From JBBECE01 sp040881985 (lineage in GTDB: Bacteria; Pseudomonadota; Alphaproteobacteria; Rhizobiales; Devosiaceae): DNA of 23,852 nt. A program made the position numbers and the translations under genes. Every line of letters starts with the position of its first letter. Position 1 is the stretch's first letter. This document shows positions 1-7,113 of the stretch, one piece after another. The stretch spans positions 1 to 23,852 of the forward strand of contig JBBECE010000022.1 of assembly GCA_040881985.1 (NCBI GenBank), given 5' to 3'. The notes under the pieces are model-generated. The model did not search any database and was not told the origin of the DNA. It saw nothing but the letters and a program-made list of their open reading frames with translations.

Positions 1-39
1 GGTTTCCTCATGCAGGTTCGACTCCTGCCGCCCGCACCA
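1..39 (+). tRNA. 3' part of a class II tRNA, probably tRNA-Leu
   Basis: The window opens inside a tRNA gene. Bases 12-16 and 24-28 form a perfect 5-bp T stem (GCAGG/CCTGC) around a TTCGACT loop. A 7-nt acceptor strand CGCCCGC (29-35), discriminator A36 and an encoded CCA (37-39) follow. Bases 1-11 look like the 3' half of a long variable arm (CCTCA), which makes it class II (Leu, Ser or Tyr). A73 and the acceptor strand favour Leu over Ser, and a separate tRNA-Tyr lies at the other end of the window. The anticodon lies outside, so the identity is an inference. Confidence 0.85.
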
Positions 40-43
40 GGGC

Positions 44-1360
44 CTAACCCGGATCCGGCCCGGTTTCGCTTTCCTTCACCGTCTCGCCAGTGGCGGCGCG
101 TTGGGCGCGGGCTTCGCGGCGGCGCCTCTGCATGATGGCAACCCAGACCAGCAATCCGATCGCCAGGAGAATAAGCAGGCCCGCGGCGAAAAACGGCACG
201 CCGGGGAAATAGCCGGGCGCCCGGGTCGAGGTGGTGTAGAAGGAAAAGAGCCCCGTCGCTGCCAGCGGGCCGAAAATCGAGGACAGCGAATTGACGGCGT
301 TGACCGCGCCCTGCAATTCGCCCTGCCGGTTGTCGGCCATGCGATTGGCCATCATCCCGTTGATGCCGGGGACGAAGAGGCCCCCGAGCGCGCCGGGGAC
401 GAGGAACGCGTAGAGCCCGACCGCGGTATGGATGTAGGCGAGGCCGAAAAAGCCGATAGCCGCGAAGGCGAGGCCAAAGATCGCGATCGCGAGCTCGCCG
501 AAGAGTTTTAGCGCCGGGCCGACCAGCACTCCCTGCACCAGCGCGAACATCAGCCCGAAAATGCCGAGCGACAAGCCGACCTGGCCGGGGGTCCAGGCGA
601 AGCGCTCGATGGTGAAGAAGGTCCAGATCGAGGGATAGACCTGGTTGGCGAGCGAGAAGAGCATCATCGCGACGAGGCAGGTCAGGATAATCGGGAAGGC
701 TCGAAACGTCTGAAAGGTGCCAATCGGGTTGGCTCGCTTCAGGTCGAAGGGGCGGCGGTTCTTTTTCTGCAGGCTCTCGGGGAGGATGAAATAGCCGTAG
801 ATGAAGTTGCAGAAGGCCAGCCCGGCGGCGGCGAAGAACGGAATGCGCGGGCCGAACTCGCCGAGCTGGCCGCCGATCACCGGGCCGAGAATGAACCCGA
901 CCCCGACGGCGGCGCCGATATAGCCGAAATTGCGGGCGCGGTTCTCCCTTTGCGAAATGTCGGCGATGTAAGCTGTGGCGGTCGAAATCGCCGCGCCCAT
1001 GATGCCCGAGAGGATGCGGCCGACAAACAGCAGCCAGATCGTTCCGGCGACACCCATCAGAATGTAGTCGACGGTCAGCCCCAAGAGCGAAAGCAGCAGC
1101 ACCGGGCGCCGGCCGAACCGGTCGGACAAATTGCCAAGCACGGGCGAGAACAGGAATTGCATCGCCGCGTAGACGAAGAGCAGCCAGCCACCCCAGACGG
1201 CCGCCTGGGCGATCGTGCCGTCGGTATTGGGGCGGAGCGCGATCAGGTCCTGGATCAGATGTGGCAGCACCGGAATGATGATGCCGATGCCGATGACGTC
1301 GATCAGGACGGTGATCAGAATGAAGACCAGCGCCAGGCGCGAATTGGTGGCGGACCGCAT
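44..1360 (-). CDS. TetA-like MFS drug/metabolite exporter
   Basis: A 438-residue inner-membrane transporter of the major facilitator superfamily (proton-coupled antiport). It has about twelve hydrophobic segments. The first carries IDVIGIGIIIPVLP, close to the TetA-type TM1 signature. The loop after TM2 carries motif A (GNLSDRFGRRP, about residues 76-86). I chose the ATG at 1360 because a GAGGA Shine-Dalgarno sits 6 nt upstream and the protein then begins directly before TM1; a longer upstream reading adds 46 low-complexity residues. It is probably the last gene of a minus-strand group with the FAD monooxygenase 106 bp upstream. The stop lies 4 bp from the convergent tRNA. The family includes tetracycline exporters and many exporters of unknown substrate, so no resistance claim is made. 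Confidence 0.9.
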   Translation of the reverse strand: MRSATNSRLALVFILITVLIDVIGIGIIIPVLPHLIQDLIALRPNTDGTIAQAAVWGGWLLFVYAAMQFLFSPVLGNLSDRFGRRPVLLLSLLGLTVDYILMGVAGTIWLLFVGRILSGIMGAAISTATAYIADISQRENRARNFGYIGAAVGVGFILGPVIGGQLGEFGPRIPFFAAAGLAFCNFIYGYFILPESLQKKNRRPFDLKRANPIGTFQTFRAFPIILTCLVAMMLFSLANQVYPSIWTFFTIERFAWTPGQVGLSLGIFGLMFALVQGVLVGPALKLFGELAIAIFGLAFAAIGFFGLAYIHTAVGLYAFLVPGALGGLFVPGINGMMANRMADNRQGELQGAVNAVNSLSSIFGPLAATGLFSFYTTSTRAPGYFPGVPFFAAGLLILLAIGLLVWVAIMQRRRREARAQRAATGETVKESETGPDPG

Positions 1361-1466
1361 GGGCGTCCTCAGTTCAGCCCCGCAAGCTATTGGCACGGGG
1401 TCTTGGTAGCAAGCAAGCGGCAAACCCGAAGCGGGGCCGGCGGACGAGGCGGTTCGCCCTGGTGGG

Positions 1467-2678
1467 TCAGACCTCCTCGGCCATGGCGTCGTAGCCATAG
1501 AGCCAGTCGAGGCCGGTCAAGTGGGCGTCCGGCATCTGCGCGGCGACCGCCTGGTTGCGGATGAGGCTCATGGGCCACGGTAGGTGAAAGAGCCAACCGT
1601 TGCGCCGCGACAACGCCCGGACCTGCTCGACCCGCGGCCGGCGGCGCGCCTCGAAAGCGGCGAGGGCCTCCTCGGGCGTGTCGCGGCCGATGAATTCCTG
1701 GGCAAGCACGGCGGCGTCTTCGATCGCCATCGCCGCGCCCTGGGCGGCGAAAGGCAGAATGGCGTGGGCCGCGTCGCCGACAATCCCGACCGGACCATCG
1801 TGCCATTTACGGGTCTCGACCGTCGAAATCGGCCAAAACGTCCATTTGTCGCCGAGAATCCTGACAAGTTCGCCGAAAACATTCGAGCGGCCGAGGTAAA
1901 AGCGGTCGATGCGCGGGCGGGTCGGCGGGCGCGGAGCGAAGGCGTGTTTGGCCGACATCGAAGCCACCAGGACGACATTGATCTCGCCGCGGGCGGGCAG
2001 CGGGTAGGTCACGGCGTGGAAGCCGCGCCCCCAGAAGATCGAGGTGCGATCGATCGCGATGAGACCGGCGAGTTGGGCCTCGGCGGCGAGCGCCCGCCAG
2101 GCGACGAAGCCGGAATATTTGGCTTCCGGGCCTTCGAGGAGTTCGGTGCGGGTTTTCGACCAGACGCCGTCGGCGCCGATGAAAGCGTACGGCCGGGCAT
2201 TAAGCGCCGAGCGGTCGGGCATTTCGATCCCCATCGAGAGGCCGCGTGCGTGCCGGACAAGGTCGACGCGACGCACCTGCCAGATGATCTCGATATTGGG
2301 CGAGCGGCGCACGGCGGCGAGGAGCGTTTCGGCGAAATCGGCGCGATGCATCACGGCGTAGGGCGCGCCATAGCGTCGCTCGGCGACCTTGCCGAATTGC
2401 AGGGAGCGCAGCGGGGACTTGCTGGCGAAGGGATAGAGATCGAGAAACGGCGGCTCGAACGACGCTTCGCGCAGCGCTGAGTCGAGGCCGAGCCGGTTAA
2501 GGACGAGCCGCGCGTTGGGGCTCAGTTGCAGACCCGCCCCGAGCGGGTTCATCTGCGCCTCGCGCTCCAGCACCACCACAGCGAAGCCGCGCTTGGCCAG
2601 CGTCAGCGCAAGGGTCAGCCCGGCGATCCCCGCGCCGGCGATGTAAATGCTGCGCTGGCCCGCGGCCCGGTCCGGCAT
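1467..2678 (-). CDS. FAD-dependent aromatic-ring monooxygenase (salicylate hydroxylase / UbiH-like)
   Basis: A 403-residue flavoprotein of the PF01494 family; members hydroxylate aromatic substrates with FAD, NAD(P)H and O2. The N terminus holds the Rossmann motif GAGIAG (residues 15-20) followed by a hydrophobic helix and an acidic strand end (VVVLERE). A central ADGVWSKTR segment matches the family's DG region, and VGDAAHAILPFAAQGA (GDAAH at about 301-305) is the second FAD motif. ATG 2678 leaves about ten residues before the FAD fold; an open extension upstream would run through the neighbouring zf-CHCC gene. The start lies 8 bp after that gene's stop, so the two are probably cotranscribed. 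The substrate cannot be read from sequence. Tet(X)-type tetracycline-inactivating enzymes share this fold, but so do many catabolic enzymes. Confidence 0.9.
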   Translation of the reverse strand: MPDRAAGQRSIYIAGAGIAGLTLALTLAKRGFAVVVLEREAQMNPLGAGLQLSPNARLVLNRLGLDSALREASFEPPFLDLYPFASKSPLRSLQFGKVAERRYGAPYAVMHRADFAETLLAAVRRSPNIEIIWQVRRVDLVRHARGLSMGIEMPDRSALNARPYAFIGADGVWSKTRTELLEGPEAKYSGFVAWRALAAEAQLAGLIAIDRTSIFWGRGFHAVTYPLPARGEINVVLVASMSAKHAFAPRPPTRPRIDRFYLGRSNVFGELVRILGDKWTFWPISTVETRKWHDGPVGIVGDAAHAILPFAAQGAAMAIEDAAVLAQEFIGRDTPEEALAAFEARRRPRVEQVRALSRRNGWLFHLPWPMSLIRNQAVAAQMPDAHLTGLDWLYGYDAMAEEV

Positions 2679-2686
2679 GGCGCTGG

Positions 2687-2932
2687 TCAGGTCGAGGGCA
2701 GCTCGTAGCGGGCGCCGGCCGGCCGCGAGCCGCGATCGGGCAGGCCAGGGTCGAAGAGATAATGGGTCGAGCAATAGGGGCAGACGATCTCGTTCTCGTC
2801 GCCCATGTCGAGGAAGACGTGCGGATGGTCGTGGGGGGGCAGGGCTCCAATGCACTGGAACTCGCGGGTGCCGATCTCGATCCGCGGCAATCCGCCGGTA
2901 TTGTGAAAATGCGGCGTAGCGCCTTCTGCCAT
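2687..2932 (-). CDS. Zinc-finger (zf-CHCC) small protein
   Basis: An 81-residue protein of the zf-CHCC family (PF10276), the bacterial relative of mitochondrial complex I subunit NDUFS6. The metal ligands fit C27, H36, C51 and C54, inside FQCIGALPPHDHPHVFLDMG followed by CPYCSTHY. The length is typical for the alphaproteobacterial form. Weak spacing to GGGACAGAG supports the ATG at 2932. It is first in a minus-strand group with the FAD monooxygenase (8-bp gap) and faces the alpha/beta hydrolase gene across a 136-bp divergent promoter region. A role near respiratory complex I follows from the family; nothing here shows it directly, as no nuo genes are nearby. Confidence 0.9.
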   Translation of the reverse strand: MAEGATPHFHNTGGLPRIEIGTREFQCIGALPPHDHPHVFLDMGDENEIVCPYCSTHYLFDPGLPDRGSRPAGARYELPST

Positions 2933-3068
2933 GAACTCTGTCCCGGATGCCGCAAAGGCCGCTGACCGTCGCGGCGGCCGGACCTTAACAAAGGCGAAAG
3001 CCCGCTGACCAGCCCCTTTGCCCCGGGAGCGGCAAGCTGTTACCTAGCGGCGCCCGGAGCCTTGAGAA

Positions 3069-3839
3069 ATGATCCAGTTCTTCTCCTCGGAAGGCTATTC
3101 GATCGCCTATGAGAGTTTCGGGGAGGGGCCGCTTTTGGTGCTGATACACGGCTTCGCCTCCAACGGGCGGGTCAATTGGGTCGAAACCGGCTGGGTCGAG
3201 GCGCTAGTCGCCGCCGGATACGCGGTGGCCACCATCGACAATCGCGGGCACGGGGAATCGGAGAAAATTTACGATCCAAGAGCCTACGCGCCGGGTGAGA
3301 TGGCGCTGGATACGCTTAACCTTATCGGGCATTTGCGCGCCACTCGCGCCACGCTTGTGGGATATTCGATGGGGGCGCGGATCGCCGCATTTGCGGCGCT
3401 CAAGGCGCCCGAAACGATCGCTGCGGCGGTGTTCGGCGGACTGGGCATCAGAATGGTCGATGGCATGGCGGATACCGGGGCGATTGTCGAGGCGCTAAAG
3501 GCGCCGAGCCTCGAGGCGGTGAAAGATCCGGCCGGCCGGCCCTATCGCATCTTTGCCGAGCACACCAAATCGGATCTCAAGGCGCTCGCCGCCTGCATGC
3601 GTTCGTCGCGGCAGAATCTCACGGCCGAACAGCTCGGCCGGCTGGACATGCCGGTCTTGGTCGCGGTCGGCAGCGACGATATGATCGGGGGCGCGGCAGA
3701 GCCCCTGGCGCGGCTCATCCCGCAGGGCGAATTCTTTGTCATCGAAGGCCGCGACCACATGCGGTCGACCGGGGATCCGGCGTTCAAGACAGCGGCGGTC
3801 GAGTTCCTGGGCCGCCACTTTCTGGGCACGAACCGGTGA
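3069..3839 (+). CDS. Alpha/beta-fold hydrolase
   Basis: A 256-residue cytoplasmic hydrolase with no signal peptide. It shows the oxyanion-hole HGFAS (27-31), the DNRGHGESE strand typical of the abhydrolase_1 family (57-65) and the nucleophile elbow GYSMG with Ser100. The likely acid is in GSDD (Asp203 or Asp204) and the catalytic His is in GRDHM (His230). All three parts of the triad are in canonical order and spacing, so it should be active, but the substrate (ester, lactone or amide) is not predictable. The ATG follows GGAG at about 10 nt. It diverges from the zf-CHCC gene and is followed after 57 bp by cysE on the same strand, so the two could be cotranscribed. Confidence 0.93.
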   Translation: MIQFFSSEGYSIAYESFGEGPLLVLIHGFASNGRVNWVETGWVEALVAAGYAVATIDNRGHGESEKIYDPRAYAPGEMALDTLNLIGHLRATRATLVGYSMGARIAAFAALKAPETIAAAVFGGLGIRMVDGMADTGAIVEALKAPSLEAVKDPAGRPYRIFAEHTKSDLKALAACMRSSRQNLTAEQLGRLDMPVLVAVGSDDMIGGAAEPLARLIPQGEFFVIEGRDHMRSTGDPAFKTAAVEFLGRHFLGTNR

Positions 3840-3896
3840 GCGGTTTGTAACCGGCAGCCGGTTGGACTATATGGAGCCGCAACAAGGGCAACGACC

Positions 3897-4724
3897 ATGT
3901 CAGACGCCGCCGATCGCAAGCCCAATCTGAGAGCCGTCGATCCGGTTTGGGAAACCATCCGGGCGGAAGCCGAGGCGATTACCGCGGCCGAACCGTCGCT
4001 CGCCAGTTTCGTCATCGCCTCGATCCTCAACCATCTCCGGTTCGAGGACGCGCTGGCCCACCGGATCGCCGAACGGCTCGGCCATACCGACCTTTCGGCG
4101 GACCTGATCCGGCAGGGTTTCTGCGACGCGCTCGACTACGACCCGGCAATTGGCAACCGGGCGCGGACCGACCTTGCCGCGACGCTGGAACGTGACCCGG
4201 CCTGCCACCGGGCGATCGAGCCGCTCCTGTATTTCAAGGGCTACCAGGCGCTGCAGACCTACCGGCTCGCCCACGCATTGTGGGGACGCGGGCGGCGCGA
4301 TTTTGCGCTCTATCTACAGAGCCGGTCGTCACAGGTTTTCCAGATCGATATTCATCCGGCGGCGCGGATCGGCCAGGGGCTGATGCTTGACCACGGCACC
4401 GGCATCGTTGTCGGGGAGACCGCCTCAATCGCCGATCACGTCTCGATGCTGCACGAGGTCACCCTCGGGGGCACCGGCAAGGAACATCAGGACCGCCATC
4501 CGAAGATTGGCGAGGGCGTCTTGATCGGGGCCGGCGCCAAGATTCTCGGCAATATCCGGGTGGGCGACAATGCGCGGGTCGCGGCCGGCTCGGTGGTGCT
4601 CAAGGACGTCCCTCCCGGCGTCACCGTCGCGGGAGTGCCGGCGAAGGTCGTGGGCGAGGCGGGCTGCGCCCATCCGGCGATCGTCATGGACCAGATGGTC
4701 GTCAGCTACGATATCGAGGACTAG
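3897..4724 (+). CDS. cysE: Serine O-acetyltransferase
   Basis: Transfers acetyl from acetyl-CoA to L-serine, giving O-acetylserine for cysteine synthesis in the cytoplasm. The 275-residue length is normal. The N-terminal half is the helical SATase domain. The C-terminal half is a left-handed beta helix of hexapeptide repeats (about 150-255). The catalytic pair is visible: Asp151 in DIHPAA and His166 in LDHGTG, 15 residues apart as in characterised CysE. VTLGGTGK and the DRHPKIGEGVLIGAGAKILG run form the CoA-binding part. ATG 3897 has AAGGG upstream. The C terminus ends in acidic-hydrophobic VVSYDIED, compatible with the Ile-ended tail that docks into CysK in other bacteria, although here the last residue is Asp. 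Confidence 0.97.
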   Translation: MSDAADRKPNLRAVDPVWETIRAEAEAITAAEPSLASFVIASILNHLRFEDALAHRIAERLGHTDLSADLIRQGFCDALDYDPAIGNRARTDLAATLERDPACHRAIEPLLYFKGYQALQTYRLAHALWGRGRRDFALYLQSRSSQVFQIDIHPAARIGQGLMLDHGTGIVVGETASIADHVSMLHEVTLGGTGKEHQDRHPKIGEGVLIGAGAKILGNIRVGDNARVAAGSVVLKDVPPGVTVAGVPAKVVGEAGCAHPAIVMDQMVVSYDIED

Positions 4725-4800
4725 GGCCGGGCAGCCATCCACTGCCGGGCATTGTGCGCACGCACTGGCGCGCTATGCTCTGATCCTCAACGACAAATCG

Positions 4801-4818
4801 CCGCGCCCGAGGGCGCGG
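4801..4818. other. GC-only perfect inverted repeat between cysE and the DUF3126 gene
   Basis: CCGCGCCC and GGGCGCGG form a perfect 8-bp inverted repeat separated by GA (a realistic hairpin is 7 bp with a CGAG loop). It lies 76 bp after the cysE stop and 23 bp before the GTG of the next gene. No T-run follows on either strand, so it is not a classic intrinsic terminator. It could be an RNA processing or stabilising hairpin, or chance in GC-rich DNA. Confidence 0.4.
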
Positions 4819-4841
4819 CCGGCGCAAGCGGGGTAGGCGGC

Positions 4842-5060
4842 GTGCAACACGCGGAAATCATCAAACTGCAAAAATACCTGCAGCTGAAATTCGGCAACCG
4901 GGCGATCGACGTGCGCCCCCGCGACAAGCAGGACGATTCGGCCGAGGTCTATATCGGCGACGAGTTCATCGGCGTGCTCTACCTCGACAATGACGAGGGC
5001 GAAGTCAGCTACAATTTCTCGATGGCGATTCTCGACATCGACCTCGACGAGGTCCGCTAG
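4842..5060 (+). CDS. DUF3126 family small protein
   Basis: A 72-residue protein with the hallmark DUF3126 core DDSAEVYIGDEFIGVLY and a YNFSMAILDIDL tail. The family is widespread in Alphaproteobacteria and its function is unknown. I chose the GTG at 4842 because the conserved family begins right there (EIIKLQKYLQLKFGN), the upstream residues look like untranslated GC-rich leader, and GGGGTAGGCGGC lies just before it. A longer reading from 4752 adds 30 unsupported residues. Its TAG stop shares the tetranucleotide CTAG with the stop of the convergent gene, a 4-nt overlap. Confidence 0.88.
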   Translation: MQHAEIIKLQKYLQLKFGNRAIDVRPRDKQDDSAEVYIGDEFIGVLYLDNDEGEVSYNFSMAILDIDLDEVR

Positions 5061-5722
5061 AAAAGCCCCGCCAGCGTTGCCTCGACCGCTGCATCGAATT
5101 CCTGCCAGCGCTCCAGCGCCTGCCCGTCGAAGCGCACGACCGCAGAAACCTTTTGGCCGAGCGGCACTATGCGCATGCATTCGAGTCGCCGGCCAATCCC
5201 ATCGGCGATCTCGAGGCATTTGGCGACAAAGGGATTGCCGCTGACCGGATCGTACCAGACGGTTTCGTTCTGATAACCGGCTTCGGCGAGGAGCGGCTTG
5301 CCGATCAGCCCGCGAGGGCCGGAAATCTGCTCGACGGAGAACCGGTGGATGTACAGCCGGTCAAGCAGGGCGGCGCTGGGGATCGCGCGGTTGCGCGACA
5401 AGAGGGTGACCTCAACGGCAAGCCGCTCCGGCACGCCCGGCAGGGCGAGGGGCAGGGTCATCTCGATGGCCTCGACAAAGCCCCCGCGCTGGCCGTCGAG
5501 CCAGTTGGCGGGCACCGTAAGTTCGGCCGCGGCGAGGGTGAATTTGACCGGCTCGCCCGGCGCCGCGGGCAATCCGTCCCCGGCGCTCCCTGTCATTGCC
5601 TGCAGCGCGTAGGCGGCGGCCAAGCCGAGGACGGCGATGACGATGAAAATACCGGCGACGGTCTGGCCGAACTGCGGCGGCAGGCGCGTTGCGGGGGGAT
5701 CGGCGGCGTGCTCGAGGGCCAT
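5057..5722 (-). CDS. Single-pass inner-membrane protein with periplasmic domain, unnamed
   Basis: I do not recognise a named family. The 221-residue product has a short cytoplasmic head (about 1-20), one transmembrane helix (about 21-44, VAGIFIVIAVLGLAAAYAL) and a periplasmic domain of about 175 residues. That domain has two cysteines (CLEI and RRLECMRI) about 14 residues apart that could form a disulfide. The alternating hydrophobic pattern suggests a mainly beta fold. The reading frame is long, the codon use matches its neighbours and it abuts DUF3126 tail to tail, so the gene is probably real. Its 5' region faces the small membrane-protein gene at 5843 across about 120 bp, implying divergent promoters. 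Confidence 0.75.
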   Translation of the reverse strand: MALEHAADPPATRLPPQFGQTVAGIFIVIAVLGLAAAYALQAMTGSAGDGLPAAPGEPVKFTLAAAELTVPANWLDGQRGGFVEAIEMTLPLALPGVPERLAVEVTLLSRNRAIPSAALLDRLYIHRFSVEQISGPRGLIGKPLLAEAGYQNETVWYDPVSGNPFVAKCLEIADGIGRRLECMRIVPLGQKVSAVVRFDGQALERWQEFDAAVEATLAGLF

Positions 5723-5842
5723 CGGCGTTAACCAGTTTCCGCACCTTCAGGTGACAGAACATCAAGCCGCGTTTATGCTTAACAAACGGTGAAAACCCCG
5801 ACGCGAGACCGGGGGCAGGGTGTCAAACCGGGGACGGAACGC

Positions 5843-6172
5843 GTGAGCCAGGACTTCATGCTGGCGATGTTCATCATCGCCGTCGGGCTGAGCGCCGCGG
5901 GGGCCGGCACCCACCTCTACCAGATGCTGTTCAAGCAGGAGGCGATGCTGCGCTTCGACGGGCGAAACTATTTCGCGACCCTCGGCCACCTCGCCATGAG
6001 TTTTCTTTGCGGGCCCTACATCATGCTGCAACTCGGTTTTCGCCGCGAAGGCGGGGACACGCTTTCGGTCGGCACGGCGCTGCTGAGTTCGTTCATCGCC
6101 TTCGGCTGGAGCTTCATCACCGGGATGATGCTGCTCGGGGTTTATCTCGCGGCGTCCGGGGCAACCGCCTGA
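5843..6172 (+). CDS. Small three-helix membrane protein, unnamed
   Basis: An approximately 109-residue integral membrane protein with three predicted helices: MLAMFIIAVGLSAAGAG, then FATLGHLAMSFLCGPYIML, then SSFIAFGWSFITGMMLLGV. It resembles small uncharacterised alphaproteobacterial membrane proteins, but I cannot assign a family with confidence. I prefer the GTG at 5843 because GGGGACGGAAC lies just upstream and the first helix follows after four residues. A GTG at 5789 gives 127 residues with a polar, leader-like extension and cannot be excluded. No terminator is visible on the plus strand after the stop; the hairpin at 6217-6250 reads in the opposite direction. Confidence 0.7.
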   Translation: MSQDFMLAMFIIAVGLSAAGAGTHLYQMLFKQEAMLRFDGRNYFATLGHLAMSFLCGPYIMLQLGFRREGGDTLSVGTALLSSFIAFGWSFITGMMLLGVYLAASGATA

Positions 6173-6216
6173 TCGCACCTCCTCCACCTGCAAACCTCCA
6201 CTCCAAAGCAGTCGTC

Positions 6217-6250
6217 AAAAAAAAGCGGGCCACTCCATTAGGACTGGCCC
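6217..6250 (-). terminator. Intrinsic terminator of the BTLCP protease gene
   Basis: On the minus strand, GGGCCAGTCC and GGAGTGGCCC pair around a TAAT loop (nine of ten pairs, one G-G mismatch). GC and eight consecutive T follow. It sits 54 bp past the stop of the gene at 6304-6939, which is ideal for terminating that transcript. The plus strand has no T-run after the stem. Confidence 0.85.
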
Positions 6251-6303
6251 TGTCTCTGCCCGGCATCAGGGGTTGCTGTGAAGCGCCGGACAAAGATTCC
6301 GTG

Positions 6304-6939
6304 TCAGCGGCCGACCGAAGACACCTGGGGGACGGCGAGGCGGGTGTCGTCCAGATCGACCCACCGGCTCGCGTGGGTCTGCGACTGGCGTTTGATGTAG
6401 AGGTACGGCGTCTCGCTCCACAGCTTGACGAGCGCTTCCTGGTTGTCGAGGACGAGGTCGCCGCGGTCGGTGCGCACGGTGAGCACCGCGTGGCCCTCGC
6501 CGTTCGGCTCGCGGACGACGGTCATCAAGAGTGTCGAGGCCGGCCAGCCGAGTTCGATCAGCGCCCGGCGTTTGGCGAGCACGAAATCTTCGCAATCCCC
6601 GTAGCCGCGCGGATAGGTCCAGTATTCCTCGGTCTGGTAGAGCGCGATGTCGGTTACGGGCGTGACCGTGGCGTTGATCCTGGCGTTGACCTCGAGCAGT
6701 TCCTGCCAGCGGGCGCCGGTCAGCTCCTCGGTCATGACGACGGCAAGATTGGGCAGGCATTCGGCCGGGCGCTCGGTGCAGAATTGGGCATGGCCGATCG
6801 GCGTCGAGGTCAGCCCAAGCTCGATGAGGAAGGCTTCCTCCGGCGTGGCGGCGCCGGCGGGCAGCGCCGCGCCGAACGCAATGCCGGCAAAGGCGACCGC
6901 GGCGAGCACCATCTTGGCGATGGTTTTGACGGTAGGCAT
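6304..6939 (-). CDS. Secreted transglutaminase-like cysteine protease (BTLCP, LapG-like)
   Basis: A 211-residue protein of the bacterial transglutaminase-like cysteine protease family (PF06035, peptidase C93). The signal peptide is at about 1-31 (cut after PAGAA), so it acts in the periplasm. The catalytic triad is readable: Cys116 in GYGDCEDF, His150 in GEGHAVLTV and Asp165 in VLDNQ. Asp115 and Glu117 flank the Cys, as do the calcium ligands of LapG. C54 and C61 may pair. In Pseudomonas, LapG clips large surface adhesins under c-di-GMP control; many alphaproteobacteria carry stand-alone BTLCPs of unknown target. The ATG at 6939 has GGGAGA upstream within a hairpin (see 6943-6965). A strong terminator follows the gene. 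The next genes upstream encode PilZ and PAS proteins. Confidence 0.93.
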   Translation of the reverse strand: MPTVKTIAKMVLAAVAFAGIAFGAALPAGAATPEEAFLIELGLTSTPIGHAQFCTERPAECLPNLAVVMTEELTGARWQELLEVNARINATVTPVTDIALYQTEEYWTYPRGYGDCEDFVLAKRRALIELGWPASTLLMTVVREPNGEGHAVLTVRTDRGDLVLDNQEALVKLWSETPYLYIKRQSQTHASRWVDLDDTRLAVPQVSSVGR

Positions 6940-6942
6940 TTT

Positions 6943-6965
6943 GTGTTCTCCCTGATGGGGAACAC
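6943..6965 (-). promoter_or_regulatory. Hairpin enclosing the ribosome-binding site of the BTLCP gene
   Basis: In the minus-strand mRNA, GTGTTC+CCC pairs with GGG+A+GAACAC: nine base pairs, one bulged A and an ATCA tetraloop. The 3' arm contains the only purine-rich Shine-Dalgarno (GGGAGA), and the arm ends three bases before the ATG. When folded, the site would be masked. The pairing is read directly; control of translation is inferred. Confidence 0.55.
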
Positions 6966-7009
6966 GGTACCGACACGGTTTTGCCGCGACGCCAAAACTC
7001 GACGCGTGT

Positions 7010-7026
7010 TTTGATTCAAAATCAAA
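7010..7026. promoter_or_regulatory. Operator-like dyad upstream of the BTLCP gene (FNR/FixK-like, spacing off by one)
   Basis: TTTGATTCAAAATCAAA is a perfect 7-bp inverted repeat with a 3-nt centre, standing out as AT-rich in GC-rich DNA. It contains TTGAT and ATCAA half-sites, the FNR/FixK consensus halves, but with five bases between them instead of four. It lies 71 bp upstream of the protease ATG, a position fit for promoter control. Confidence 0.45.
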
Positions 7027-7113
7027 GGGATAGCGTCAGGCTTCGTTAAGCATGGCGGGCGGGCGGAAGCGGCGGCCGAAGCGCCGCGGCGGGGCGGATA
7101 AGGGGGAGAAGGG

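Noticed and set aside
5779..5793. CtrA-like TTAA-N7-TGAA before the small membrane protein
   Set aside because: One mismatch in the core and no second supporting site; it also overlaps the alternative GTG start.
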